The position numbers and the translations under genes were made by a program. The notes under the pieces were generated by a model, which was given only the letters and a program-made list of their open reading frames with translations, was not told the origin of the DNA and did no database searches. From contig NZ_JAFW01000001.1 in NCBI RefSeq assembly GCF_000526335.1, positions 2,232,001 to 2,296,000 of the forward strand: 64,000 nucleotides of DNA, written 5' to 3'. The DNA is from Arthrobacter sp. 31Y. Its GTDB lineage: Bacteria; Actinomycetota; Actinomycetes; Actinomycetales; Micrococcaceae. Below, piece by piece: positions 16,492-25,901 of this stretch (positions within the stretch are counted from its first letter, which is position 1; the number at the start of each line of letters is the position of its first letter).

Positions 16492-17133
16492 ATGACAACA
16501 ATCGGAATTATCGGTGCAGGACACATTGGCAGCCAGGTCGCACGAAAGGCCGTCGAACTCGGCTACGACGTCGTCATCAGCAACTCCCGGGGACCCGAAA
16601 CCCTCAGTGAGCTGGTCACGGAACTTGGGCCGCGTGCCCGGGCGGCTACGGCAGCCGAGGCAGCAGCGGCGGGCGATTTCGCCGTCGTGACCGTTCCCCT
16701 GAAGAACTACCAGGGCATCCCCACGGAGCCGCTGGAAGGCAAGATCGTCATCGACACCAACAACTACTACTGGGAGCGCGACGGCCACATCCCCGCACTG
16801 GACAACGGCGAGGCAACTACGTCCGGGCTCCTCCAGAAGCATCTGCCCACCTCCAAGGTAGCCAAGGGCTTCAACCACATCTTCGCCAAGGACATCACCA
16901 CGGACGGCACACCTGCCGGCACCCCAAACCGCCGTGCACTGGCCACCTCGAGCGACTTCCCCGAAGCCGCGGACTTGGTCACCAAGCTGTACGACGAATT
17001 CGGCTTCGACACCGTCAACATTGGCCCGCTCGAGGACAGCTGGCGCGTGGAGCGCGACCGTCCTGCCTACGTTATCCGCCAGAACGCCGAGGAATTGCGG
17101 GACAACCTCGCCAAGGCGCCGCGTACCGTCTAA
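16492..17133 (+). CDS. NADPH-dependent F420 reductase-like oxidoreductase
   Basis: 213 residues from ATG 16492 (MTTIGIIGAGHIGSQVARKA). The Rossmann GxGxxG motif is at the N-terminus, with SNSRGPE at the end of beta-2 typical of NADP binding. IDTNNYYWERDG and KGFNHIF follow. It belongs to the NADP oxidoreductase coenzyme F420-dependent family. Many members act without F420 on small ketones, so the substrate is open. Divergent from the DUF1508/HAD pair and closed by a strong terminator. Confidence 0.82.
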   Translation: MTTIGIIGAGHIGSQVARKAVELGYDVVISNSRGPETLSELVTELGPRARAATAAEAAAAGDFAVVTVPLKNYQGIPTEPLEGKIVIDTNNYYWERDGHIPALDNGEATTSGLLQKHLPTSKVAKGFNHIFAKDITTDGTPAGTPNRRALATSSDFPEAADLVTKLYDEFGFDTVNIGPLEDSWRVERDRPAYVIRQNAEELRDNLAKAPRTV

Positions 17134-17148
17134 CCCACAACGCACGAC

Positions 17149-17186
17149 GGCGGGCAAGCGGCTTACGCTTGCCCGCCATCCTTTTT
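17149..17186 (+). terminator. Rho-independent terminator
   Basis: GGCGGGCAAGCG (17149-17160), loop GCTTA, CGCTTGCCCGCC (17166-17177), then ATCCTTTTT. A perfect 12-base stem 15 bases after the oxidoreductase stop. Confidence 0.92.
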
Positions 17187-17274
17187 GGGAGGTTCTATTC
17201 GTAGAGCGGGGCGCTTCCAATTTCTGGTGAGAAACCGTGTCACGAATCGGGTCCGGACCGCACTTTATGGATGG

Positions 17275-17329
17275 CTGCCTCCTCGGATGCCCAGCGCATT
17301 GGGCATCCGGGGAGGCAGCTGCCCCTTTT
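17275..17329 (+). promoter_or_regulatory. Strong hairpin with T-run in the leader of the VOC gene
   Basis: CTGCCTCCTCGGATGCCC (17275-17292) pairs with GGGCATCCGGGGAGGCAG (17301-17318) across an eight-base loop and is followed by CTGCCCCTTTT. It lies just 24 bases before the VOC start codon and after a separate terminator, so it looks like an attenuator in a leader of about 150 bases. No known riboswitch class was recognised. Confidence 0.6.
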
Positions 17330-17352
17330 GAGCCCCGAACCCGAGGAGTCCC

Positions 17353-18135
17353 GTGTCCACCAAAATCTCTAACTGGCCTGCAGCAACGCCCATGTGGGTG
17401 GACCTGGGCGTCGACGACCTCGAGGCGGCGAAGGGCTTCTACTCGGATCTGTTCGGCTGGGAGTTCGTATCCGGCGGCCAGGACTCCGGGGATTACCTCC
17501 TGGCGCACGTCAGCGGGCGTGCTGTTGCGGGGGTGGGCCCCAAACAGGACCCGGGAATGCCCACCGTCTGGACCACGTTCCTGGCTTCAGACGATGTGGA
17601 CGTCACGTCCAAGAAGGTAGTTGCTGCGGGCGGAAAGCTGTTGGCACCCCCGTTCGACGTCATGGAGTCCGGCCGCATGGCCTTGGCGGTTGATTCCGTC
17701 GGCGCGGTCTTTGGGGTGTGGCAAGCCGGCAGCCACATTGGGGCGGAACGCGTCAATGAGCACGGTGCCCTGTGCTGGAATGAGCTCCACACCCGGGACT
17801 ACGCCTCAGCGCGAGCCTTCTACGCCGAGGTCTTCGATGTCAGCTACCAGGACTCCATGGAAGAAGGCCTGGTCTACTCCACCATCCGGAGGCCACTGGA
17901 CGGCCGTGAGGTGGGCGGCGTCCACCAAGACACCGACCTCTCCGAGCACACGCCCGGCCACTGGATGACGTGGTTCGCCAGCGATTACGTGGACGGCACT
18001 GCCACGCGGGCGTTGGAGCTTGGCGCCACCCTCCTGAGGCCCGTTGCTGAAAGTCCGATGGGACGCATGGCACTTGTCCGGGCTCCGCAAGGCGAAATTT
18101 TCGGCATCATCGACGCACCCCGCACCAGCGAATAG
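17353..18135 (+). CDS. VOC-family protein with two glyoxalase-like domains
   Basis: 260 residues, GTG start with GAGGAG upstream. Two VOC half-units: residues 12-125 (MWVDLGVDDLEAAKGFYSDL) and about 140-255 (CWNELHTRDYASARAFYAEV). Each ends with the typical ...GAVFGVWQ / GEIFGIID strand. VOC proteins bind metals and small molecules (glyoxalase, fosfomycin or bleomycin resistance, dioxygenases). The function here is unknown. The leader hairpin suggests regulated expression. Confidence 0.85.
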   Translation: MSTKISNWPAATPMWVDLGVDDLEAAKGFYSDLFGWEFVSGGQDSGDYLLAHVSGRAVAGVGPKQDPGMPTVWTTFLASDDVDVTSKKVVAAGGKLLAPPFDVMESGRMALAVDSVGAVFGVWQAGSHIGAERVNEHGALCWNELHTRDYASARAFYAEVFDVSYQDSMEEGLVYSTIRRPLDGREVGGVHQDTDLSEHTPGHWMTWFASDYVDGTATRALELGATLLRPVAESPMGRMALVRAPQGEIFGIIDAPRTSE

Positions 18136-18156
18136 CCGGGAACACCAGGCGAAGCG

Positions 18157-19041
18157 TCAGGCTACGGCCGGATCCAAGGCCTCGGCAATGACCTCGTGCG
18201 CATGTGCAGCGGCCAGGGGTGATGCCAGGCGATGAACCGCCTGGAAGGTCCTGCGCACCTCGGGACCATGCCACTCGGGTGGAAGGTAATCGGTAGGCAG
18301 GTTCGGATCCCGGTAGGGGAACCGGCGCCACATGGTGAGCATCGGAATGTAATAGCGGAAAGCGTCACGCCGCAGCCCTTCCGTGGACTCGGCCAAGGCA
18401 ACATCAGGATCTTCGCCCACCCGTTCGGCCCACTGCTGCCCAGCGCCCTGGTACAGCTCAAGGAACTCGGTGAACTGCTCATCGAGTTCCTTGAGGTCCC
18501 ACCATTCGGAAATTTTGGGTCTCATGGGGCCGTCAAAGACGTAATCGCTGCGGAACAGGTCCACGAACTCGATCAGTCCACTCGCTGTCAGCAGGTCCCG
18601 TGCTTGCTCCAGCTTGTGGGCCGGCGCGATCCAGACACCGCTGGCCACCGAGCCAAATCCCAGCCCGGAAAGGGCGGAACGCAACTTGTGCCTGCGGTTA
18701 CGCATCGATTCCGGCACGGAGAATACCGCCAGCACCCACGTGTCCACAGGTGCGGGTTGTTCCGGGGCAAAGATCCTCCGGTCGCCTTCGCGGAATACAT
18801 CGCTGACAGACTCGGAAATCTTGTACTTGGCGATGCCGCCCTCACGGACGCTCTTCAGCACACCCTTGGCTTTGAGCCTGGACACTGACGACCTCACGCC
18901 GGGGGCGTCGTAACCCAGTGAACCCAGCATGGAAATCAGCGCCGAGACCGGCAATGCATCGCCCGCGTTCCGGCCGTACAGGCCGAAAATCGTGACGAGC
19001 AGTTGCTGGTGGCGCACTGGGGGTGCCGGGACGGCGAACAT
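18157..19041 (-). CDS. PaaX-family transcriptional repressor
   Basis: 294 residues from ATG 19041 (GAGGA eight bases upstream); ATG 19056 is possible. N-terminal winged helix (LLVTIFGLYGRNAGDALPVS, ALISMLGSLGYDAPGVRSSV), central PaaX domain and C-terminal RRTFQAVHRLASPLAAAHAH. PaaX proteins repress phenylacetate and related aryl-CoA pathways, often with an aryl-CoA effector. It is divergent from a second VOC gene and lies beside the aryl-CoA operon, but no paa genes are in the window, so its target is uncertain. Confidence 0.85.
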   Translation of the reverse strand: MFAVPAPPVRHQQLLVTIFGLYGRNAGDALPVSALISMLGSLGYDAPGVRSSVSRLKAKGVLKSVREGGIAKYKISESVSDVFREGDRRIFAPEQPAPVDTWVLAVFSVPESMRNRRHKLRSALSGLGFGSVASGVWIAPAHKLEQARDLLTASGLIEFVDLFRSDYVFDGPMRPKISEWWDLKELDEQFTEFLELYQGAGQQWAERVGEDPDVALAESTEGLRRDAFRYYIPMLTMWRRFPYRDPNLPTDYLPPEWHGPEVRRTFQAVHRLASPLAAAHAHEVIAEALDPAVA

Positions 19042-19165
19042 CGAAAGGGTCCTCATTTCCGCGCCGCACTTCAGGCGCCAGTCCAGTTCATCATAGGTGC
19101 GGGATCCTCTGTGGTCGGCGTAGGCTGAGCGGCGTCCCGGCACTTATTCCTTGGAGGTCCCCACC

Positions 19166-19969
19166 ATGACTGATGCGCCAAGCTACCCCGTAGGGGCGCC
19201 CTGCTGGGTCGAGTCACTGCAGCCCGACGTCGGGAAAGCCGTAACGTTCTACGGCTCGTTGTTCGGGTGGTCGTTCGAGGACGCGTCACCGGCTGATTAC
19301 CGCGTTGCCCGGCTTGACGGACGACGCGTGGCTGGAGTGGGGCAGGCCCCGCCCATGCTTGACCGCGGCGCGTGGGCCACGTACTTCCTCGTGGCGGACC
19401 TCGACGAATCGGCGGCTCTCATCGCTGAGAGCGGCGGACGCCTTCTCGCTGGGCCCTTGGACGCCGGCGTTTCGAGCGGGGGAAACGCTGAGCGCACAGC
19501 ACTGTTTGCCGATCCCAGTGGGGCGCCTTTCGGAATACGTGAAGGCAGCGCCCCCACCGTGGCGGAGATCGTCGATGCGCCTGGTGCTTGGCAGATGAGT
19601 GCCCTGCACACCCCGGATATGGCCAGCGCAGAGAAGTTCTACGCAACAGTTTTTGCTTGGCGGCTTGAGATGGCAGCCGGCTCGGGCGTGGGACTGTGGC
19701 GACTGGCCGGCAGCACCCGGCGGGCCAACCATCCAACCCTGCCGGATGACGTGGTTGCCGTAGCGACGTTGGCCAGCCCCGGCATGGGCGTGCCACCCCA
19801 TTGGGCTGTCAACGTTCAGGTGTCCGATGCCGATGCTGTGTCCCGCCGTGTGGTGGAGCTCGGCGGTTCGCTGCTGATGCCGCCAACAGACGCCCCGGGC
19901 TTCCGTAACGCCGTGCTGGCCGATCCCAGCGGCGGAGTACTCGCCATCAGCCAGAACGTCGAGGCCTAA
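19166..19969 (+). CDS. VOC-family protein with two glyoxalase-like domains
   Basis: 267 residues. ATG 19166 has GGAGG eight bases upstream and is preferred over one five codons earlier. Two VOC half-units begin CWVESLQPDVGKAVTFYGSL and WQMSALHTPDMASAEKFYAT. Same architecture as the 17353 protein and probably an old duplicate separated by the PaaX gene. Divergent from PaaX, so possibly under its control. Confidence 0.84.
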   Translation: MTDAPSYPVGAPCWVESLQPDVGKAVTFYGSLFGWSFEDASPADYRVARLDGRRVAGVGQAPPMLDRGAWATYFLVADLDESAALIAESGGRLLAGPLDAGVSSGGNAERTALFADPSGAPFGIREGSAPTVAEIVDAPGAWQMSALHTPDMASAEKFYATVFAWRLEMAAGSGVGLWRLAGSTRRANHPTLPDDVVAVATLASPGMGVPPHWAVNVQVSDADAVSRRVVELGGSLLMPPTDAPGFRNAVLADPSGGVLAISQNVEA

Positions 19970-20373
19970 ACCGGGCCCGCCGAGGAATTAACAGCTCGGA
20001 CCAGGTGCTCCGGCCACGGCTGCGCCGAAGTGCTTCCTTGGGGGACGTGCACCGTGGTGACCGTCCCGTACGCGGCGACCTCACCGGCGTCGGACGCTAC
20101 CTCAAAAGCCATGGTCAGCGAGGTCCGGCCGAGCGCCTGAATCTTCACCGTTGCGGTGATGCGCTGGCCGAACCACAGCTTGGCCTTGTAATTGATGACT
20201 TGCTGCACGCGCGGAGCGCTGGGGAAATAGTCCGGCAACTCCAGCTTTCGGAAGAGCTCTGCCTCCGCGGCCTCAACCCAACGCAGGATGGCCGAGTTGT
20301 GCTGGTGTCCGGAGGCGTCGGTGTCCACCCATTCCACCGTTCGCTCGACGCACGCCTCCGGAAACCTGTCCAT
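19966..20373 (-). CDS. Hotdog-fold acyl-CoA thioesterase (4-hydroxybenzoyl-CoA thioesterase type)
   Basis: 135 residues. The N-terminal VEWVDTDASGHQHNSAILRW carries the Asp-and-His block of the YbgC/4-hydroxybenzoyl-CoA thioesterase group. The rest is the single hotdog fold. Its start lies eight bases after the stop of the permease gene. It is the last gene of the seven-gene aryl-CoA operon, where it would release a free acid from an aryl-CoA. Confidence 0.84.
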   Translation of the reverse strand: MDRFPEACVERTVEWVDTDASGHQHNSAILRWVEAAEAELFRKLELPDYFPSAPRVQQVINYKAKLWFGQRITATVKIQALGRTSLTMAFEVASDAGEVAAYGTVTTVHVPQGSTSAQPWPEHLVRAVNSSAGPV

Positions 20374-20381
20374 GATTGCTC

Positions 20382-21752
20382 CTAGCGGGCGCTGACGGTG
20401 GCGTCGTCGGGGTCAACGTCGACGGCGGCAAGGGGCACCTCAGGCTGCGGCTTGGGAATCATCGCCACAGCACCAGCGGCCAGTACCGCGATGCCTGCGA
20501 AGATCGCGAAGTTGGCTTCGAAGGGCAGCTTGGAACCCGCTATCCAGCCGCCGATCAACGGTCCGGAAATGGCACCCAGGCGGGCGAAGCTCAACGCCCA
20601 GCCCGTTGCCGTGCCTCGGACCTTGGCCGGGTAGTAGTCCGCAATGTAGCCGGTGAGGACCAGCGATGTGGAGATGGAACCGACGCCGGCGAAGGCCACG
20701 AACAGCAGGTTCACCACCATGGTGTTGGGGAAGACCAGCAGCATGATGCCCAAGCCGCCCAGGATGTAGAACACCACCAGGATGAGCTTCTTGCCGTACT
20801 TGTCCGCGGCGCGGCCCAGGAGCAGGCCACCGATTGCGGAAGCGAGGCTGAAGACCAGAAGGAAGGTCAGGGATGAGCCGAGGTCATAGCCGGCCTTCTT
20901 CATGATGCTCGGCAGCCACGTGTTCAGGCCGTAGACCAACACAAGGCCGCAAAACAGCGAGATCCAGAAGAACACTGTGGACCGCAGGTACTTCCGCGAG
21001 AACATGGTGGTGATGGTCTTCCACCACGGATCGGCCTGACCGCTTTGGGCAACAGCAGATGCGGGAGCCACGGCAACAACCGGCGTGTAGTTGGCAATGT
21101 TCAGCTTGGAGGCCAAGGCCTTGGCCTCGGACTTCCGGCCCTTTGACTCCAGGAATTCCAGGGATTCAGGCAGGAACTTCCAGATAATCGGAATCAGGAC
21201 CACCGGCGCGGCACCGATGGCGATCACCGCACGCCAGCCACCCATGGGCAGGACGAACAGGGCTGCCAGAGCGGCTGCCACAATACCCAGCGAGTAGCCG
21301 GAATACATGAGGCCGTAGTTGTAGGAACGCTTGTTTGGAGCCGAGTACTCGATGGTCAGGGCTGCTGCCACCGGAATGACACCGCCCATGCCCAGCCCGC
21401 CGATGAGCCGGAACAGGCCGAAGAGTTCCGGCGTCGGAGCCCAAGCTGCGCCGGCCTGGGTAATCGTGAAGATCACCATGGAGGCCAGGAGCATCTTTTT
21501 CCGGCCAACAAGGTCGCTGAGTGTGCCGATGAACAGGGCACCAATAAGCATGCCGATCAGGGCATATGATCCGAGTCCGCCCAGGGCCAGCGGGCTCAGG
21601 TTCCATTCCTTGTATTCGGCAAGAGCCGGAAGGATGGCTCCAAGGACGCCGACGTCGTAGCCTTCGGCGAGGATCGCGAGCCAGCAGCAGAACAACACCA
21701 GGCCGGTGGTCTTCTTGGGCACGTTCCAGTTATTGACTGGTGCGGTGGCCAT
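20382..21752 (-). CDS. MFS aromatic-acid:H+ symporter (AAHS family)
   Basis: 456 residues, twelve helices. LAEGYDVGVLGAILPALAEY in TM1 and GSYALIGMLIGALFIGTLSD with LVGRKKM after TM2 are AAHS signatures shared with PcaK and BenK. Two bases separate it from the monooxygenase gene. It is the likely importer of the aromatic acid degraded by this operon (anthranilate, salicylate or a related benzoate). Confidence 0.88.
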   Translation of the reverse strand: MATAPVNNWNVPKKTTGLVLFCCWLAILAEGYDVGVLGAILPALAEYKEWNLSPLALGGLGSYALIGMLIGALFIGTLSDLVGRKKMLLASMVIFTITQAGAAWAPTPELFGLFRLIGGLGMGGVIPVAAALTIEYSAPNKRSYNYGLMYSGYSLGIVAAALAALFVLPMGGWRAVIAIGAAPVVLIPIIWKFLPESLEFLESKGRKSEAKALASKLNIANYTPVVAVAPASAVAQSGQADPWWKTITTMFSRKYLRSTVFFWISLFCGLVLVYGLNTWLPSIMKKAGYDLGSSLTFLLVFSLASAIGGLLLGRAADKYGKKLILVVFYILGGLGIMLLVFPNTMVVNLLFVAFAGVGSISTSLVLTGYIADYYPAKVRGTATGWALSFARLGAISGPLIGGWIAGSKLPFEANFAIFAGIAVLAAGAVAMIPKPQPEVPLAAVDVDPDDATVSAR

Positions 21753-21754
21753 GG

Positions 21755-24145
21755 CTACTTCACCAAAACCGATGCTGCGGCGGACTCAGGAGTCCAGCGG
21801 AGATGGGTGTTGGTCTCCAGGATGTCCGCTTCCTTCAGCAAGGAAAGGCGGGGACGGACGGCGTCAGTGCGCGAGCTCGGTGGCTTGCGACGACCTGCAC
21901 GGAACTGCGGGATCCACTGGGCACCGGGGCCCTGGTATTCCTGTTCGGCGGCAGCATGCAGCGTCCACTGGGGATCGTAAAGGTGCGTACGGCCCAGGGC
22001 AATCAGGTCCGCGCGGCCTGCGAGGAGGATGGAGTTCACGTCGTCATAAGTGGAGATGGCGCCGACGGCGATCACAGCCACGCCTGCCGGAGCGGCCACT
22101 TCCTGACGGATGCGGTCGGCAAACGGCGTCTGGTAGCTGCGGCCGAAAGCCGGCTTCTCTTCCTTCGCCACCTGTCCGGTGGAAACATCCAGTCCGGCAG
22201 CACCGTGTGCGACGAAAGCCCGGGCGATCTCAACAGAATCGTCGGAGGTGTTGCCGCCCTCGATCCAGTCGGTGGCGGAGATGCGTACCGTCACAGGCTT
22301 GCCGGCAGGCCAAGCCGCGCGAACGGCGTCGAACACTTCCAATGGGAACCGCAGCCGGTTCTCCAAGCTGCCGCCATATTCGTCGGTCCGCTTGTTGGAC
22401 ACCGGCGAAAGGAAGGATGAGAGCAGGTAGCCGTGGGCGGCGTGGATTTCCAGGAGATCGAAGCCTGCATCCTCGGCACGGACGGCGGAAGCGACAAACT
22501 CGGCCTTGATGGCGTCCATGCCGGCGCGATCCAGCTCAACGGGGGTCTGGTTCTCCGGGCTGTACGGCAGTGCCGACGGAGCTACTGCAGCCCAGTTGCC
22601 GGATTCAAGTGGCTGGTCGATGCCCTCCCACATGAGCTTGGTGGAGCCCTTGCGGCCTGAGTGGCCCAGCTGGGCACCGATCTTGGCGGTGGATCGGCTG
22701 TGGACGAAGTCCACGATTTCCTTCCAGCTGTCACGCTGATCGTCCGTGTACAAGCCGCTGCAGCCGGGGGTGATACGGCCCGCTGCGGAGACGCAGACCA
22801 TTTCGGTCATGACCAGGCCGGCACCGCCGAGTGCCTTGGAGCCGAGGTGGACCTTGTGGAAGTCGCCCGGAACACCGTCCGTAGCTGAGTATATGTCCAT
22901 CGGGGAAACCACAATGCGGTTCTTCAGCTCCAACCCGCCAATACGGAACGGCTGGAACATGGCCGGCGCAACCTCGGGGAGGCCCTGGGACTGAGCGAAA
23001 TCGCGGTCAACGGCATCCGCGAACTCGGGATCGCGGAGGCGCAGGTTTTCCTGCGTGATGCGGCGGCTGCGAGTGAGCAGGTTGAACGCGAACTGCGTGG
23101 GGTCCTGATCCTTGTACTGGCCGATGCGCTCGAACCACTCAAGAGACGCCTGGGCTGCGCGCTGCGTGGAAGCGACCACGGGCCGGCGCTCTGCCTCGTA
23201 GGCAGCCAGCGCAGACTCAACATCCGGGTGCTCGTGCAGGCAAGCGGCCAGGGCCAGGGAATCCTCCATGGCCAGCTTGGTGCCGGAACCGATGGAGAAG
23301 TGTGCCGTGTGCGCTGCGTCGCCCAGCAGCACCACGTTATTGTGCCGCCAGTTCTCGTTGCGGACGGTGGTGAAGTTGATCCACTTGGAATTGTTGGTGA
23401 GGACTTCGAAGCCGTTCAGTTCCTCTGCGAAGATCTCTCGGATCTTGGCGATGGCTTTCTCGTCGGAGACGCCGGGAGGGAAGACCTCGTTGGCGGTCTC
23501 GTCGAAGCCTGCGGCATGCCAGACGTCCTGGTGCATTTCCACGATGAACGTGGAGCCCTCGTCCGAGTAGGGGTAACCGTGGATCTGCATGACGCCCCAC
23601 TCGGTTTCCTTGACGAAGAACTTGAATGCCTCGAACACCTGGTTGGTACCAAGCCACATGAACTTGTTGGTGCGCGGATCAAGGTCCGGCTTGAAGGAAT
23701 CTGCGTACTTGGCGCGAATCTGCGAGTTGACGCCGTCAGCTGCCAACACAAGATCGTAGTTGGCTTCGAGTTCCTCAACGGCGGGAGCCAGGGTGCTGAA
23801 ACGCACGTCGACGTTCAGTTCGATGCAACGCCGCTGGAGCAGTTCCAGCAGTTCCTTGCGGCTCATGGCGGCGAAGCCCTGGCCGCCCACGGTGATCATT
23901 TCGTCGCGGAAGTGGATGTCGATATCGGACCAGCGGGCGAAGCGGCGGCTCATGTACTCGGCCACCACGGGATCAGCGTTGCCAATGCCGCCCAGCGTCT
24001 CATCGGAAAACACGACGCCGAAGCCAAAGGTGTCGCTGGCAGCGTTGCGTTCCCAGAGGGTGATGTCGTGCGACGGATCGAGCTGCTTCATCAGTGCTGC
24101 GAAGTACAGACCGCCGGGGCCGCCTCCAACGATTGCGATTTTCAT
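21755..24145 (-). CDS. Anthraniloyl-CoA (2-aminobenzoyl-CoA) monooxygenase/reductase, or salicylyl-CoA 5-hydroxylase fusion
   Basis: 796 residues from ATG 24145 with AAGGAG upstream. Two fused flavoenzymes. Residues 1-390 are a class A FAD monooxygenase with IAIVGGGPGGLYFA at the N-terminus and GDAAHTAHFSIGSGTKLAME near 285. Residues about 395-770 are an Old-Yellow-Enzyme FMN reductase with MFQPFRIGGLELKNRIVVSP, HAAHGYLLSSFLSPVSNKR and TDEYGGSLENR. This fusion is known from 2-aminobenzoyl-CoA monooxygenase/reductase. Relatives hydroxylate salicylyl-CoA at C5. The neighbouring CoA ligase supplies the thioester substrate. Confidence 0.9.
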   Translation of the reverse strand: MKIAIVGGGPGGLYFAALMKQLDPSHDITLWERNAASDTFGFGVVFSDETLGGIGNADPVVAEYMSRRFARWSDIDIHFRDEMITVGGQGFAAMSRKELLELLQRRCIELNVDVRFSTLAPAVEELEANYDLVLAADGVNSQIRAKYADSFKPDLDPRTNKFMWLGTNQVFEAFKFFVKETEWGVMQIHGYPYSDEGSTFIVEMHQDVWHAAGFDETANEVFPPGVSDEKAIAKIREIFAEELNGFEVLTNNSKWINFTTVRNENWRHNNVVLLGDAAHTAHFSIGSGTKLAMEDSLALAACLHEHPDVESALAAYEAERRPVVASTQRAAQASLEWFERIGQYKDQDPTQFAFNLLTRSRRITQENLRLRDPEFADAVDRDFAQSQGLPEVAPAMFQPFRIGGLELKNRIVVSPMDIYSATDGVPGDFHKVHLGSKALGGAGLVMTEMVCVSAAGRITPGCSGLYTDDQRDSWKEIVDFVHSRSTAKIGAQLGHSGRKGSTKLMWEGIDQPLESGNWAAVAPSALPYSPENQTPVELDRAGMDAIKAEFVASAVRAEDAGFDLLEIHAAHGYLLSSFLSPVSNKRTDEYGGSLENRLRFPLEVFDAVRAAWPAGKPVTVRISATDWIEGGNTSDDSVEIARAFVAHGAAGLDVSTGQVAKEEKPAFGRSYQTPFADRIRQEVAAPAGVAVIAVGAISTYDDVNSILLAGRADLIALGRTHLYDPQWTLHAAAEQEYQGPGAQWIPQFRAGRRKPPSSRTDAVRPRLSLLKEADILETNTHLRWTPESAAASVLVK

Positions 24146-24159
24146 GGTGTTGCTCCTTC

Positions 24160-25842
24160 TCAAGCCTGGCTCTGGCCGGCGGGGGTAAGTTGTTCGGTGA
24201 CGCTCGCGTTCGCCTTCATAAGGCCATCGCGGAGCTTGAAATGCTGGAGTTTTCCGCTGGGATTGCGCGGAAGTTCGGTCACGAAACGGACGTCGCGCGG
24301 GTACTTGTACGGGGCGATGGTCTGCTTCACGAAGTCCTGGATTTCCTTGCGCTTGATGGCGTCGCCTATGACGCCTTCACGCAGGACAATGAATGCGCAG
24401 ACGATGCTGCCGCGCTCCTCATCCGGGATCCCGATGACCGCGTTTTCCACCACGTCCGGGTGTTGATCGATGGCCGTTTCAACCTCGGGCGCACCGATGT
24501 TGTAGCCGGAGGAGACAATCATGTTGTCCGAGCGGGCTTGGTAGGTGAAGTATCCGTCGGCGTCCATGGAGAACGTATCGCCGGTGACGTTCCAGCCACG
24601 GACCACGTAGTTGGCCTGGCGGGCGTCATCCAGGTAGCGGCAGCCGGTGGGGCCGATCACGGCCAGACGCCCGATGCTGCCCGGGCCGAGTTCGTTGCCG
24701 TCGTCGTCCAGGATGGTGGCCCGGAAGCCCGGCACCGCGCGGCCGGTGGTTCCGGGGCGGATGTCGTCTCCTGCTGCGGAAATGAAGACGTGGAGCATCT
24801 CCGTGGCCCCGATCCCGTTGACCAGCCGCAAACCCGTAGCCTCGTGCACGGCCTCCCAGGTTTCCTTGGAAAGGTGCTCACCGGCAGAGACTGCGATGCG
24901 CAGGCCCCGGAGGAGATCTCCGCGCTTCTCTTTCAGAATCGCCCGATAAGCCGTGGGCGCGGTGAAGAGGATGCTGGCTCCCGCCGCGGCTGCGGCTTCA
25001 GCCAATTCCACGGGGCCGGCCTTCTCAGTCAGGAGCGAGGACGCGCCAAACCGGAGCGGGAAGACCACCAGTCCACCGAGTCCGAACGTGAACGCCAACG
25101 GTGGGGATCCGGCGAAGACGTCATCCGCAGTGGGCTCCAGGATGTACCGGGCGAAGGTATCAGCATTGGCCAGGATGTCCCGGTGGAAATGCATGGTCAC
25201 CTTCGGCACGCCGGTGGTGCCCGACGTCGGACCCAGCAGGGCAACGTCGTCCGCGGCCGTGTCCACTGCCATGAACTTGCCGCTCTTGTGCTCGCAGCGC
25301 GAGGCGAGGTCGCCGTCGTCGTCGAATCCGTTGCCGGCCCCGTACGTCAGGACCTTGACCTCATCCCCCGCAGCAATGGCGAGCTCGTCCACGAACCGGT
25401 GGTCCGAGATAGCCACTACCGGCTTGGTGAGTTGGATGAGCGTGGAAACCTCGGTGGAACGCAGCATGGGCATGGTGGTGACCACCACGGCGCCGGCCTT
25501 GAGCACACCGAGCCAGACGGCGACGATCCACGGATTGTTGGGGCCGCGCAGCAACACGCGGTTTCCGGGAACAACGCCGAGGTCCTCGGTGAGAACCTGT
25601 GCCACCTGGTTGGAGCGCTGCTGGAGCTGACCATAGGTCCACACAGAGCCATCGGGTGTCCACAGGGCCGGGCGGTCGGCGCCGTGCTGTTCGACAGCGT
25701 CGTCGATCAGCACGGCAGCAGCATTGAGCCGCTCCGGGTAGTGAAGTTCGGGGAGGGTGAATTCAAGCGCAGGCCAGGTATCGGCGGGCGGCAGGTGGTG
25801 GCGGGTGAACGTGTCCACGTGGGCCGATGGCGTCATGCTCAT
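24160..25842 (-). CDS. 2-aminobenzoate-CoA ligase-like AMP-forming aryl-CoA ligase
   Basis: 560 residues. ANL-superfamily signatures: P-loop GPTSGTTGVPKVTMHF, GATEMLHVFISAAGDDIRPG, hinge and Tyr/Asp region YFTYQARSDNMIVSSGYNI, and the catalytic Lys in PRNPSGKLQHFKLR. The sequence resembles benzoate/2-aminobenzoate-CoA ligases. It lies 14 bases upstream of the monooxygenase start in the operon and activates its substrate. Anthranilate is the favoured substrate; salicylate is possible. Confidence 0.88.
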   Translation of the reverse strand: MSMTPSAHVDTFTRHHLPPADTWPALEFTLPELHYPERLNAAAVLIDDAVEQHGADRPALWTPDGSVWTYGQLQQRSNQVAQVLTEDLGVVPGNRVLLRGPNNPWIVAVWLGVLKAGAVVVTTMPMLRSTEVSTLIQLTKPVVAISDHRFVDELAIAAGDEVKVLTYGAGNGFDDDGDLASRCEHKSGKFMAVDTAADDVALLGPTSGTTGVPKVTMHFHRDILANADTFARYILEPTADDVFAGSPPLAFTFGLGGLVVFPLRFGASSLLTEKAGPVELAEAAAAAGASILFTAPTAYRAILKEKRGDLLRGLRIAVSAGEHLSKETWEAVHEATGLRLVNGIGATEMLHVFISAAGDDIRPGTTGRAVPGFRATILDDDGNELGPGSIGRLAVIGPTGCRYLDDARQANYVVRGWNVTGDTFSMDADGYFTYQARSDNMIVSSGYNIGAPEVETAIDQHPDVVENAVIGIPDEERGSIVCAFIVLREGVIGDAIKRKEIQDFVKQTIAPYKYPRDVRFVTELPRNPSGKLQHFKLRDGLMKANASVTEQLTPAGQSQA

Positions 25843-25901
25843 GGCCGTTCCTTTCAGTGGTGCGTCGTTGAAGCTGATGGTTGGGGAGGTACAAAAGCTG
25901 T

